A stretch of DNA of 64,000 nt from JAAXPZ01 sp965215705 (lineage in GTDB: Bacteria > Campylobacterota > Campylobacteria > Campylobacterales > Sulfurovaceae). Below, piece by piece: positions 42,880 through 51,602 of this stretch. Every line of letters starts with the position of its first letter. Position 1 is the first letter of the stretch. The notes below the pieces were generated by a model. The model was not told the origin of the DNA and searched no databases. It saw only the letters and a list, made by a program, of their open reading frames with translations. Made by a program: the position numbers and the translations under genes. The stretch spans positions 392,415 through 456,414 of the forward strand of contig CBDCEE010000008.1 in assembly GCA_965215705.1 (NCBI GenBank). The letters are read 5' to 3'.

Positions 42880-44620
42880 GAAACTATTGAATAGCAAAAA
42901 AGATAAAATGATAACCGATTTTAATATATCAGATGTTACTTTTGAAAAACTCCCTAAAAATAAAGAAGTTATGTTTATTATGTATGGAAAGATATTTCAG
43001 TTTAATCATAACTTTTCTATTAATGCTATTTTTAAAGATGGAGAGAGAAATTATTATATGGCGCTCTTGCCACTTAAAGCAATTAGTGCATTTCCCTTAG
43101 GGATGATATTTAAAAATCAAAAACTTCGTAGTGTTCAGCATTCTTTGAGAATTATGAATATCCAATTGAATCTTGAAAAGAAGAAGCATGAAGTATATAA
43201 AATTTCAGATATTCCTGATTTGAAAAAAATATTATCCTCAATACCCAACATAATCAGTGGATACAATGTGGAAAGACAAATTATGGATCAAAAAGTCTTT
43301 AGGTTTGTCGATAATAGTGGAATTAATGTTATTTTTCCTCACTATGAAATAGCTAGGTGGTATTATTTAAAATCATCTTCAATGACCAGACAGGTCCTTG
43401 CATCAAATTTAGAAGGATTATATGAAGAAATTAATTATTTAGATAAAGATAAGGAAAAGGCTCGCATGACTTTGAAATACGGAGCGAGCAATGGAGATGC
43501 AGCCGAGATTGCAAGATTTGCATTAGATGAATTCTCAAATATCATGTTTGAAAACTTTTCACTAGATTTGAGTGCTAGTATCTATGAAGATAAAAATAAG
43601 AGATTTAAAAGCATGAGTTTACTGGCAAATTTTCCTATTCATGGAGTAACCAATTTTAAAGTAAGAGGATTTGTGTTTAATAGCACTCTTTTTATTTATC
43701 ATATCATGGAGGAGGACTCTGGCTATCCATTTGAAGAACTAGAAGTTTTAAGAGAGATAAGTATTAATTCTAGTAGGATCAGAAAGGTTGCTCAGATTAA
43801 AAAGAAAAGAGTGCATGCCAGACCAAAAGCAAAGGATACTAAACCAAACAGTGAATTTGAAAATGTACAGATTGTAAAAGATTCCGAGGAATTTTCTCTG
43901 ATAGAGTTACGGCGAGGATTAGAAAGTAAAAAAACAGAGTTTGTAAATATCTTGGTGGATAACAAGAATGATCCACCTGATCTTGATAAAAAATTAGAAG
44001 ATTCCGATACGGTGGTTGATATTAGCTTTAACGATAATGATGCAAAAGGAGACTATAGCACAGTTAGAGCAGAATTAATTGAAGATAATGACAATAATGA
44101 TCTTCTAAGGAGATCCAAGATAATTGAATACTTTATTCGCATGCTGTTTTCTCTTCAGGAAATAGAAAATAAAAAAGAGAAACCTCGAGATATCAGTGTA
44201 ATACAGAATGAGTTTCTACTACCCCAAAAGGATCCTCTCAGTAATGACAGAAAGAGATGGCTAAAGTCAACACTTTCAGATAGAAAAACCCGCAGAAAGT
44301 ATCTTGTCGCTCATATTGTGATTGAGTCTGAAAACTATTATGCTATTGAGGTTGAAAAGGATATGGAGCTGGATGGACTAAGTACCCTCCTTTTAAAAGA
44401 TAGAAATAATGAACATATTCTAAAGAGCGGCATAAGGGAGATAATGAAAAATTTTGTTAAAAAGAATGGAAAGTGGGAAAATAATTATTCTGATGTAATG
44501 CATCTAACTTTAGTGCACCCAAAAGAATCTGAAAATGGAGAATATAGCAATGAAGATATGATAAGTTGGGCGAAGAGGTTGCTTGACAAGTTCAGTGAGT
44601 TTAATGTGCAGGGTGAATGA
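42878..44620 (+). CDS. tnsE: Tn7-like transposition protein TnsE
   Basis: 580 aa, close to the ~540 of Tn7 TnsE. Three regions can be matched from memory: FPHYEIARWYYLKSS (~residue 153, cf. the IPQLELARSLFL region), RRKYLVAHIVIES...YYAIEVEKD...LSTLLLK (cf. the LEVDASDGVKMLSTKVL region), and the C-terminal HPKESENGEYSNEDMISWAKRLL (cf. NHPKGLGELQVSREDMEGWAERV). TnsE directs Tn7 to replicating, often conjugal, DNA via the sliding clamp. Start is ATG 42878, or TTG 42872 with AGGA upstream; both lie inside the terminal repeats, so transcription may come from comM. The gene points away from the end. Confidence 0.75.
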   Translation: MKLLNSKKDKMITDFNISDVTFEKLPKNKEVMFIMYGKIFQFNHNFSINAIFKDGERNYYMALLPLKAISAFPLGMIFKNQKLRSVQHSLRIMNIQLNLEKKKHEVYKISDIPDLKKILSSIPNIISGYNVERQIMDQKVFRFVDNSGINVIFPHYEIARWYYLKSSSMTRQVLASNLEGLYEEINYLDKDKEKARMTLKYGASNGDAAEIARFALDEFSNIMFENFSLDLSASIYEDKNKRFKSMSLLANFPIHGVTNFKVRGFVFNSTLFIYHIMEEDSGYPFEELEVLREISINSSRIRKVAQIKKKRVHARPKAKDTKPNSEFENVQIVKDSEEFSLIELRRGLESKKTEFVNILVDNKNDPPDLDKKLEDSDTVVDISFNDNDAKGDYSTVRAELIEDNDNNDLLRRSKIIEYFIRMLFSLQEIENKKEKPRDISVIQNEFLLPQKDPLSNDRKRWLKSTLSDRKTRRKYLVAHIVIESENYYAIEVEKDMELDGLSTLLLKDRNNEHILKSGIREIMKNFVKKNGKWENNYSDVMHLTLVHPKESENGEYSNEDMISWAKRLLDKFSEFNVQGE

Positions 44621-44752
44621 TGATTGAAGAATGCGGTTCTTCATAAAGCAGCGGAATTTTTTACTTTAGTCTATTGGCAACTACTCGTATTTTAATAGAC
44701 CAATGAGCTGTTTTATACTATAGTTGTTTTAATAAAGCAAAAGGGCTATAAA

Positions 44753-45325
44753 GTGAAAAATATACACAAGAAAAGTTTTGAAAATGCTTATCGTTTATTT
44801 TATAGAGGAGATATTGATACTATTGAAGTAGGCACCACAAAAGGATTACAGGAGATACATGGTTATCTATTTGATGGGCTATATGATTTTGCAGGGAAAA
44901 TCAGAGAGCTTAATGTCTCCAAAGGCAATTTTAGATTTGCCAATAGTCTATACCTCAAAGAGATTCTGGAAAAGATTGAAACCATGAGTGAAGATACCTT
45001 TGAAGAGATCATAGCCAAGTATGTTGAGATGAATATCGCTCATCCATTTATGGAAGGTAATGGCAGAAGCATGAGAATATGGCTTGATATGATTCTGAAA
45101 GCCCGATTACAAAAGGTAGTAAATTGGCAGTTTGTAGACAAGGACCCCTATTTGCAAGCAATGGAGCGTAGTCCAATCAATGATCTAGAGCTTAGGGTGC
45201 TGCTAAAAGAGAGTCTGACAGACGATATCAACAATAGAGAGGTGATCTTCAAGGGTATAGAGCAGTCATACTACTATGAAGGCTATATTCCTGAAGAAGC
45301 TATTGATTTTAAGGAGAAAAGATGA
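44753..45325 (+). CDS. Fic-domain protein (AMPylase-like)
   Basis: A 190-aa Fic protein that would transfer AMP or another nucleotide to target proteins. The active-site loop is intact: HPFMEGNGRSMR, matching HPFxxGNGRxxR. The N-terminal GTTKGLQEIHGYLFDGLYDFAGKIRELNVSKGNFRFA is the usual flap region. The GTG start at 44753 follows AAAGGGC, and a TATACT -10 lies at 44714-44719. The (S/T)xxxE(G/N) inhibitory motif is not evident in this chain. A 51-aa ORF overlaps its stop (ATGA) and could be the antitoxin. Confidence 0.9.
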   Translation: MKNIHKKSFENAYRLFYRGDIDTIEVGTTKGLQEIHGYLFDGLYDFAGKIRELNVSKGNFRFANSLYLKEILEKIETMSEDTFEEIIAKYVEMNIAHPFMEGNGRSMRIWLDMILKARLQKVVNWQFVDKDPYLQAMERSPINDLELRVLLKESLTDDINNREVIFKGIEQSYYYEGYIPEEAIDFKEKR

Positions 45326-45477
45326 GCAGAATAAAAGATGTAGCTATAGGGCATTGTCTGGCACCTACCATGAGTAGAGCTTTACCTCCTCAAATTATAG
45401 AGGAGAGTAAAATAATTAACTATGGTGTAGATATGGAAGAGTTAGTCCAAGGGATACAAAAGCATTCTAAGGTTTGA
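45322..45477 (+). CDS. Small protein coupled to Fic, candidate antitoxin
   Basis: 51 aa, overlapping the fic stop as ATGA with AAGGAG upstream. The sequence (MSRIKDVAIGHCLAPTMSRA, then IIEESKIINYGVDMEELVQG) has no recognisable Fic-inhibitory (S/T)xxxE(G/N) motif and does not resemble YhfG. Coupling and size argue for a partner role; the function is unknown. Confidence 0.5.
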   Translation: MSRIKDVAIGHCLAPTMSRALPPQIIEESKIINYGVDMEELVQGIQKHSKV

Positions 45478-45522
45478 GGACTGATTTATGCAAAAGTCTA
45501 ATACAAAGAGTCAAAAAAATAA

Positions 45523-45783
45523 CTAAACCTTCATTTCGGGGAAGAACTCCTTAAAGTTCATCTCCAGTACATAAGCAATTTTTACCAAGTGCTCTATATT
45601 AAAGCGTTGTTTTCTATAATAAATTTCTGCACGCGATATAATGCTTACAGAGCTATGTCCTATCAATTGAGATAGCTGTAATTGAGTTAAGCCCTTTTCT
45701 TCTCGCGCTTGTTTTACTCTCAAGCCTATTGCTTTGTGAAGATCATCTATAAAGTCTTCTGGAAGTGACTCTGCGTCCCTCAT
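45523..45783 (-). CDS. XRE-family helix-turn-helix regulator
   Basis: An 86-aa protein with a Cro/CI-type domain: RVKQAREEKGLTQLQLSQLIGHSSVSIISRAE, then FNIEHLVKIAYVLEMNFKEFF. It is transcribed away from the gene beginning near 45834-45873; the shared region holds two CTTGCTATAA direct repeats, at 45792-45801 and 45843-45852, that could be its operators. Confidence 0.85.
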   Translation of the reverse strand: MRDAESLPEDFIDDLHKAIGLRVKQAREEKGLTQLQLSQLIGHSSVSIISRAEIYYRKQRFNIEHLVKIAYVLEMNFKEFFPEMKV

Positions 45784-45791
45784 CTCTGCAC

Positions 45792-45852
45792 CTTGCTATA
45801 AGAAGTTGAGCAAAGTCTAATATGATATAGGATATTATTCAACTTGCTATAA
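45792..45852. promoter_or_regulatory. Direct repeats in the XRE divergent region
   Basis: CTTGCTATAA occurs twice in the same orientation (45792-45801 and 45843-45852), 51 bases apart, one on each side of the likely promoter region; candidate operators for the XRE regulator. Confidence 0.4.
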
Positions 45853-46682
45853 CACATTTAAAGAATGATGTTTTGGTATTTTGTGATGTTCGTAATTATA
45901 TCTGGCCAAAGAGTAAAGGCAAGGATGATAGATTGAGTGAGCAAGAAGATATAGCAATAGATATATTAAGTGTAAGAGAGAAGGCCTACTTGGGAGCTCT
46001 ATTGCATACTTCACGGTACAAGAAAAATGTATCCATAGATTTTACTAGAGGAATTCCCCTTTCCCTGGCTCCTACCTATGCATATGGAGAGAAGATGTGT
46101 GAGGTGATGCTAAAGAGAAGGATACTGGTAAAAGCAAAAGGGACTAGAGCTAGGATCTCTCTCTATGATCCTTGTCCCTGTATGCTCTATAGTGTGAATA
46201 TCCAAGACATTGAACAGGTGCTGCCTGAACTTATGTATCCCTCACCTCTGACTGGAGAGGGTAGGCGTGAGGCTTTTGTCTTGCTGCAAGAGATACGTCT
46301 CCATGAAGCTCTAGAATATATGCAGGATACCCTACAGAAATTTCACCTAAGAGTATTCCATCTTGATCCTAGATATATACAACTCTTCTTGCAGATCCTA
46401 AAAAGCTACTCGTTAGGTCAGCTTTTTAATTTTATCTATACAGCAGTACGTGATCAGGCAGCCTATATGCAAAGAGACTCCAATACCTATGTCCCGCTGG
46501 AGAACTATATCTATAAAAAGATCATTGATCGTTTTGAAAGAGCAGAGGTGAAAGGGTGGAATATCATTCATTTTGATAGAGCCTGGGGATGGCAACAGTC
46601 TGAACTCTCCAAACTGGTCTGTGGTAGATTGTTGGATATCCCTGAGTCTACGCTTCACAAGGTGATAGATGAACATTTATAG
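45834..46682 (+). CDS. Hypothetical protein, start uncertain
   Basis: About 270-283 aa, unrecognised. The frame opens after a TAG at 45828 and contains coding-like sequence at once (IIQLAITHLKNDVLVF), but no ATG or GTG precedes it. It must start at an ATT near 45834-45837 (AGGA just upstream) or at TTG 45873, or have lost its start. The protein is soluble, with a basic central segment (GEKMCEVMLKRRILVKAKGTRARISLY), helical stretches and HFDRAWGWQQSELSKLVCGRLL near the end. Divergent from the XRE gene, which may regulate it. Confidence 0.55.
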   Translation: MIQLAITHLKNDVLVFCDVRNYIWPKSKGKDDRLSEQEDIAIDILSVREKAYLGALLHTSRYKKNVSIDFTRGIPLSLAPTYAYGEKMCEVMLKRRILVKAKGTRARISLYDPCPCMLYSVNIQDIEQVLPELMYPSPLTGEGRREAFVLLQEIRLHEALEYMQDTLQKFHLRVFHLDPRYIQLFLQILKSYSLGQLFNFIYTAVRDQAAYMQRDSNTYVPLENYIYKKIIDRFERAEVKGWNIIHFDRAWGWQQSELSKLVCGRLLDIPESTLHKVIDEHL

Positions 46683-46703
46683 TAACAAAGGAGAGAGAAA
46701 ACC

Positions 46704-46898
46704 ATGACAGTATGTAACACTATCCATTTTCTATACAAAAAGCTACTCTTTGTATATATCTTCTATACCGCCTATTATATACTGCGGGAGCCTATAGAAA
46801 ACTATGTGATCCCTTTTGCATTTTTGATCACCATGATACTGGAACAGCTTTGTAAGATCATGGTATATAAAAAGCCAGAATTTGATAAGCTTTCTTGA
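46704..46898 (+). CDS. Small membrane protein, 64 aa
   Basis: Two hydrophobic segments (LLFVYIFYTAYYIL and YVIPFAFLITMILEQLCKIMV) joined by REPIEN. AAAGGAG lies upstream of the ATG, and the gap to the previous gene is 21 bases. No family recognised. Confidence 0.5.
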   Translation: MTVCNTIHFLYKKLLFVYIFYTAYYILREPIENYVIPFAFLITMILEQLCKIMVYKKPEFDKLS

Positions 46899-46924
46899 GT
46901 ATTGGTAAGCTAAAGGAGTGTCCC

Positions 46925-47032
46925 ATGGATGAGGCAGTACTGATTGAGTTTCTTGACGCTATGGGAGAGCAGTCCAAGAAGCATAATATAGTCAAAGAGA
47001 CACTTGCCAAAGGTATACGGCATATTATATGA
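46925..47032 (+). CDS. Possible 35-aa small protein
   Basis: ATG 46925 with AAAGGAG, 35 codons (MDEAVLIEFLDAMGEQSKKH...), ending in a TGA that overlaps the next small ORF as ATGA. Charged and amphipathic, with no family. The strong ribosome site and coupling make translation plausible. Confidence 0.4.
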   Translation: MDEAVLIEFLDAMGEQSKKHNIVKETLAKGIRHII

Positions 47033-47142
47033 GTGAGGAGTATCCAGGATTGATACTGGAGGCGTTGCCAAGTGGGGAGATTTTCTCGGTGGCATTGGAT
47101 GAAGTGACATATGAAGTGATTCGGCTGGAGAGAGTAAACTGA
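47029..47142 (+). CDS. Possible 37-aa small protein
   Basis: Overlaps the previous small ORF by ATGA; 37 codons (MSEEYPGLILEALPSGEIFS..., VTYEVIRLERVN). Ends 31 bases before the metallophosphoesterase gene and may be translated from the same transcript. No recognisable family. Confidence 0.4.
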   Translation: MSEEYPGLILEALPSGEIFSVALDEVTYEVIRLERVN

Positions 47143-47173
47143 TATTTAAGCTAAATGTATTGAGGGAAAAGAG

Positions 47174-48178
47174 ATGAGTGGCAGAATATTCGTATGTGGT
47201 GATACACATGGCTTAGCACATGATACCCACAAACTCAATAGCAGAAACTTTCCTGAACAAAAAGTACTAGACAAAGATGATGTGCTTATTCAACTAGGTG
47301 ACTTTGGATGGGTCTGGTATCCTTTTGGTGAGAACAAAGAACAAGAGTATTGGCTTGATTGGCTAGCCTCTAAAAACTATACCCTTGGTGTAGTTTTAGG
47401 AAACCATGAGAACTATGACATGATAGAACAGCTACCAAGTATTGAGAAGTGGGGCAATGAAGTCAAGGTACTCAAAAGAGAGAAAGGAGAGATACTCTTT
47501 TTCAGAAGAGGTGCAGTCTATACGATCAATGAGAAGAAGATACTCACTATAGGCGGTGCAGTAAGTGTTGATAAGTTAAGGCGTACCCCTCATATCTCAT
47601 GGTGGGAGCAGGAGGAGCTTAGCTTTGCAGAGACTGAGGCATGCCTGGCAGAGATAGAGAGGCATGGAACACACTATGATCATATCTTGACACATACCTG
47701 CCCTGCAAGATACGTGCAGTACTTTAATAAGATCTCTGAGAAGCAGAACTGCTCAGTAGCTAAATTCCTAGATCATGTAGATGATATTACCACTTGTGAC
47801 TCATGGCACTTTGGACATTTTCATGAAGATATGACGATTAAAGAGAACAGGTATAGGTGCCACTATAATGGGAAGCCGTTTGAGTTAGATATAGATACAG
47901 TATGCACTGAGGAGATAAAGAGTCCTAAAGATATTCATAGTGAAGAGACTGAAGGGATTCAAAAGATAGGCATCAGCCATTTTGATCTACCTGTATACTA
48001 TAGCCATCATTATGGTAAATGTGTGCTGCGAAGTGATATACAAAAACTCTCTATTTTTGATACATGGTCACAAGTATCCAATGGATCCACCATGGGATAT
48101 TCAGAAGAGTATGGTGGGATGGTGTATCTACATGACTGGGAACGCTTTTGCAAACTTCATAGGATAGAGGAGGCATAG
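47174..48178 (+). CDS. Metallophosphoesterase
   Basis: A 334-aa calcineurin-like phosphoesterase. All metal-binding motifs are present: FVCGDTHG, QLGDFGWVW, LGNHENYD, ILTHTCPA and FGHFHED. The C-terminal ~100 residues are an extra domain of unknown role. Substrate is unknown (phosphoprotein, nucleotide or nucleic acid). AGGGAAAAGAG precedes the ATG. Confidence 0.88.
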   Translation: MSGRIFVCGDTHGLAHDTHKLNSRNFPEQKVLDKDDVLIQLGDFGWVWYPFGENKEQEYWLDWLASKNYTLGVVLGNHENYDMIEQLPSIEKWGNEVKVLKREKGEILFFRRGAVYTINEKKILTIGGAVSVDKLRRTPHISWWEQEELSFAETEACLAEIERHGTHYDHILTHTCPARYVQYFNKISEKQNCSVAKFLDHVDDITTCDSWHFGHFHEDMTIKENRYRCHYNGKPFELDIDTVCTEEIKSPKDIHSEETEGIQKIGISHFDLPVYYSHHYGKCVLRSDIQKLSIFDTWSQVSNGSTMGYSEEYGGMVYLHDWERFCKLHRIEEA

Positions 48179-48264
48179 ACAGGTGCGATATTTATTCTTG
48201 ACTATTCTTTTTTGTGCGCTTCTCTTCTTCAGAGAAGTTAAATATATTATCATGGGATTTACAC

Positions 48265-48834
48265 ATGAAACATTCAAGGCAAAACTATTTTGTTCCCATT
48301 GACAAACTCTCGCAACGTATCAACATTTATATCGAGATGGGGCAAAGTATAGCTATTGTTGACCCTATTGACCCCAAAGACAATGAAGCTTTGCATACTA
48401 TTGAAAAAGAATTGCTTGCCTCACATGACAGTATCTATATAGACTTCAAAAAGATACACTCTATCTGCAGTCTTGCCAAAGAGATCACTCAGCAGTGCAG
48501 AAAGCTTGTAGCACGATATAAGGATGCAGATATGGAGATCGCAGATCCAGACTATAGTGATGATTATCGTTGTCTAAATGATGCTTTAAAAAATCCTCAA
48601 GAGATCAGCACACGATTAGGAGAAGAGAGAAATATCCTTTTTTACTGTCGTGACTTCACGCGATTACTTTCTTTGGATGCAGGAAAGCAGATGCAAGAGC
48701 AGATGCGATCGATCATGCAACATCAGTCTAATGTTATATTTGTGAGTAAAGGAGGAGATAAAGGAGAGAACAATGCACTCTTTTTAAATCCACGCGCACC
48801 ATTCTTTAGGTATGCAGAGATTATAGAGATCTAG
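48265..48834 (+). CDS. Degenerate P-loop ATPase-like protein
   Basis: 189 aa from ATG 48265; the frame is open to a GTG at 48214. Overall pattern resembles archaeal-type AAA ATPases of mobile defence loci: N-terminal INIYIEMGQSIAIVDPIDPKDN where a GxxxxGK(S/T) loop would lie, DSIYIDFKKI, then ILFYCRDFTRLLSLD at the Walker B position, MRSIMQHQSNVIFVSKGGDKG and a terminal FLNPRAPFFRYAEIIEI. The P-loop lysine/threonine is missing, so it probably does not hydrolyse ATP. Inference from pattern only. Confidence 0.5.
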   Translation: MKHSRQNYFVPIDKLSQRINIYIEMGQSIAIVDPIDPKDNEALHTIEKELLASHDSIYIDFKKIHSICSLAKEITQQCRKLVARYKDADMEIADPDYSDDYRCLNDALKNPQEISTRLGEERNILFYCRDFTRLLSLDAGKQMQEQMRSIMQHQSNVIFVSKGGDKGENNALFLNPRAPFFRYAEIIEI

Positions 48835-48847
48835 AGACAGGAATGTG

Positions 48848-49170
48848 CTAACGTCCTTTTCTTAGATCATCATATGTTAAAAATCGTTGTAAGTCTTTTT
48901 GCATATCATGATCCAAGTTCTCCTGGATGGCCTTTTTATCTCTATATCGTTTAGGGTCTTTAGTCTTATATCTGGAGATGTCTCTAATGAGATAGTGCCA
49001 GCGAACCAACTCTTTGGTATAAGCTCTTCATGGTTGGTAAAGCTATACTCTTTTTTGGCAATATCTTCAGGTTTTTGATAAGCGATAAGGGGTTTGCCAA
49101 TATTATGAACATGAAGTAGTGCTGCAATGAAGATTTTCAAAAAAATACTACAACATGTCTCTTTATCCAT
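48848..49170 (-). pseudogene. Small frameshifted gene, function unknown
   Basis: Reading from ATG 49170 (MDKETCCSIFL..., SFTNHEELIPK), the frame continues sensibly only after a shift near 49008 (ELVRWHYLIRDISRYKTKDPKRYRDKKAIQENLDHD... split over two frames) to a stop at 48848. The restored protein would be about 105 aa with a basic C-terminal half ending RFLTYDDLRKGR. Family not recognised. Confidence 0.45.
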
Positions 49171-49420
49171 GACAGTACATTATAACTCGTTAGGGGTACA
49201 ACATAATTTATCGGAATCTATGTTTTTTGCCGGGAAGAACAAGAGGATTTAAGTTGGTTATTCTTTCTGGTCGACTAGACATTATCCTTTTGAAAACTCA
49301 TAAAAAAGAAAGTTTTTCAAGTGATAATTTTGTAATACCTTTTGAGTCATTCAGTTTTTTTATTCATTATTTTAGTTATTGGTGAATAATTAAGACAGCG
49401 TCTGCACCGTATTAATTTAT

Positions 49421-49573
49421 TCACTCAGTATAAAATGTAGTATGGAATAGCGTTTCCAGGATTGCTTTGCTCTTGCGGGTGAGTTGGATATTGAGGAGTT
49501 CGGCAATCTCTTTGGCTTTGCCTATCTTGAGGCTGTCATTGTTAACCTCATAGACTTCATAAAAAGCTCCGTT
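49421..49573 (-). pseudogene. C-terminal remnant of an unidentified gene
   Basis: The minus strand from 49573 to the TGA at 49421 encodes NGAFYEVYEVNNDSLKIGKA, then KEIAELLNIQLTRKSKAILE and a short tail. This has well-formed protein character (an amphipathic helix-loop-helix), but an in-frame stop lies directly before it and no start is available. Confidence 0.4.
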
Positions 49574-49947
49574 CTAAATGTCATCCTTATGTGAGACATT
49601 ACTTCCTCTCACCGACTAAAAGTTATAGTTTTATGAATAATGAGACGCTTTAACACCATTTCTTACTCGATCTTACCTAGCGGTTTTGTGACCAGATAAG
49701 ATTCTGACATTATTTGTAAATTTAATCCTTTTTTTGAGTTCTGATACAACAGCATTTTTTCATAGTTTTTTGTTTATGGGTTCGCAGTCCAACAAAATAG
49801 ACTACAAGACTATGTTGCTTTTTGCATGCGTCATAAAGATTGGCCCATAAAATAAAACTACTAATCTTGAAGTACACCCTTAATTATCTTGGATAATTCT
49901 GTCTCATCTGCTCCGTATATACGGTTATATGAAATGATGTTCCAGCC

Positions 49948-50008
49948 TTTAGTGAAAATTGCCGAGGTGCTAGAAGTGGATGTATGTGATTTTTTTTATA
50001 GAAAGTGA
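49948..50008 (+). pseudogene. C-terminal scrap of an XRE-type regulator
   Basis: The plus strand encodes LVKIAEVLEVDVCDFFYRK before a TGA at about 50006-50008, a pattern (L-x-KIAxVLEVDxxDFF) typical of the end of Cro/CI-type regulators and similar to the intact XRE protein at 45.6 kb. The upstream part is lost. Confidence 0.35.
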
Positions 50009-50117
50009 ATGATATGCTAGAGATCTTCATTTTACGGAGCGTTGCTATTTGTTGACCATCCTCAAGAAATAAATATCTCCAAAATGACCTTATCCCCCAT
50101 CCTTTATATTTATACAA

Positions 50118-50123
50118 TATAAT
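50118..50123 (+). promoter_or_regulatory. -10 element of the helicase promoter
   Basis: Consensus TATAAT in an AT-rich context, 27 bases upstream of the helicase ATG; GGGGAGAAAAG serves as ribosome site. No good -35 is seen, as is usual in Campylobacterota. Confidence 0.5.
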
Positions 50124-51602
50124 ATAAGCATCTAAACTGGGGAGAAAAGATGATCTTAGACAACAAGCAAAATGGTTTAGTGGGTGATACGTTTAAAAAG
50201 TATGTTGCCAAAGATGCGTCTCTCTCCTTGGTAACCAATCAATTTTCCATATTTGCTTATCAGAAGCTACGTAAAGAGTTGAAACATATTAAAGACGCTA
50301 GGCTTCTGTTTGGCTCTCCTTCTTTTAGTGATGCATCGACTATCTCTTTGCTTGGCGGTACACATGAAATCATTGAACGTAATAAAATGAAGCAAATGCA
50401 TATTGCTAAGAAGTGTGCCCAGTGGGTAGAGTCCAAGGTAGATGTGGAAGAAGCAAAAATGAATGGCGCTATACCTACTAAGCTTTTACATGTGAATGCT
50501 ACTAAAGATATAGCCATAAGTGGAAGTTCTGATTTTACTTGTTCTGGGTTAGGCTATTGTCCCTCAAGTAGCTTTGATATGAATACACTCATAACAAACC
50601 ATGAAAATACAGATCAACTTTTAGGATGGTTTAACTCTCTATGGAACCATGATGCCATGACACATAATGTGAAAATGGAAATGTTGGCAGAACTAGAAAA
50701 ACTCCATCAAGATAATGCCCCTGAATTCATATACTTTGTCACTCTCTATAATCTTTTTAAAGACCTCCTAAGTGATATAGATGAAGAGCAGATCATCAAA
50801 ACAAAAACAGGCTTCAAGGATGCAGTTGTTTGGAATAAACTCTACAACTTTCAGAGAGATGGGGTGCTCGGTGCCATAGACAAACTAGAGAAGTACAACG
50901 GCTGTATCATTGCAGATAGTGTAGGGCTTGGTAAGACCTTTGAAGCTTTGGCAGTCATTAAGTATTATGAACTTCGTAATGATAGAGTGTTGGTATTAGC
51001 TCCCAAAAAGCTCAGAGAGAACTGGACAGTTTACACGGTGAATGATAAGCGTAATATATTGGCAGATGATAGACTTAACTATGATGTCCTTAATCATACA
51101 GACCTTACCCGTGAAAGTGGTAAATCTGGAGAGATAAACCTTGAGACGATTAACTGGGGTAACTATGACCTCATAGTCATAGATGAGTCTCATAACTTTA
51201 GAAACAACAACCCAAGTAAAACCAGAAAAACCCGCTACATGAAACTGATGGAAGACATACTGCAAGCAGGTGTAAAGACCAAAGTACTTATGCTCTCTGC
51301 TACACCCGTAAACAACAAGATGACAGACTTGAAGAACCAAGTCTCTTTCATTACTGAAGGTAACGATGCGGCCTTTGATGCAGAAGGCATTAAAAGTGTG
51401 GAGATTACGCTAAAGAAAGCACAGCGAAAGTTCAATACATGGCTGGATCTGAATGATGAGCAAAAGAGCGTAGATAAGCTTTTAGACATGATGAATATGG
51501 ACTACTTCAAATTGCTAGTGTCAACCGCGGAGTTAAAATAGGCAGTTTTTCGTAAGTTTTTTTTAACGAAATGTAACCGTAAGCAACATCAATATTTTAG
51601 TC

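Larger units (their letters stand above)
49171..50149. other. Gene-poor stretch with coding remnants
   Basis: No intact gene in 979 bases. Two remnants are visible (minus strand 49421-49573 and plus strand about 49948-50008). The rest is AT-rich without recognisable coding, RNA or long repeats. The short minus-strand ORF at 49884-50117 overlaps the regulator remnant and has no coding character. The right end holds the promoter for the helicase gene (TATAAT at 50118-50123). Confidence 0.5.

Noticed and set aside
45523..46682. Toxin-antitoxin pair formed by the XRE gene and its divergent neighbour
   Set aside because: The genes are divergent rather than co-transcribed, and the neighbour at ~280 aa matches no toxin family I recognise.
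49884..50117. 77-aa minus-strand ORF
   Set aside because: Overlaps an XRE-like remnant on the plus strand; no ribosome site or coding character.
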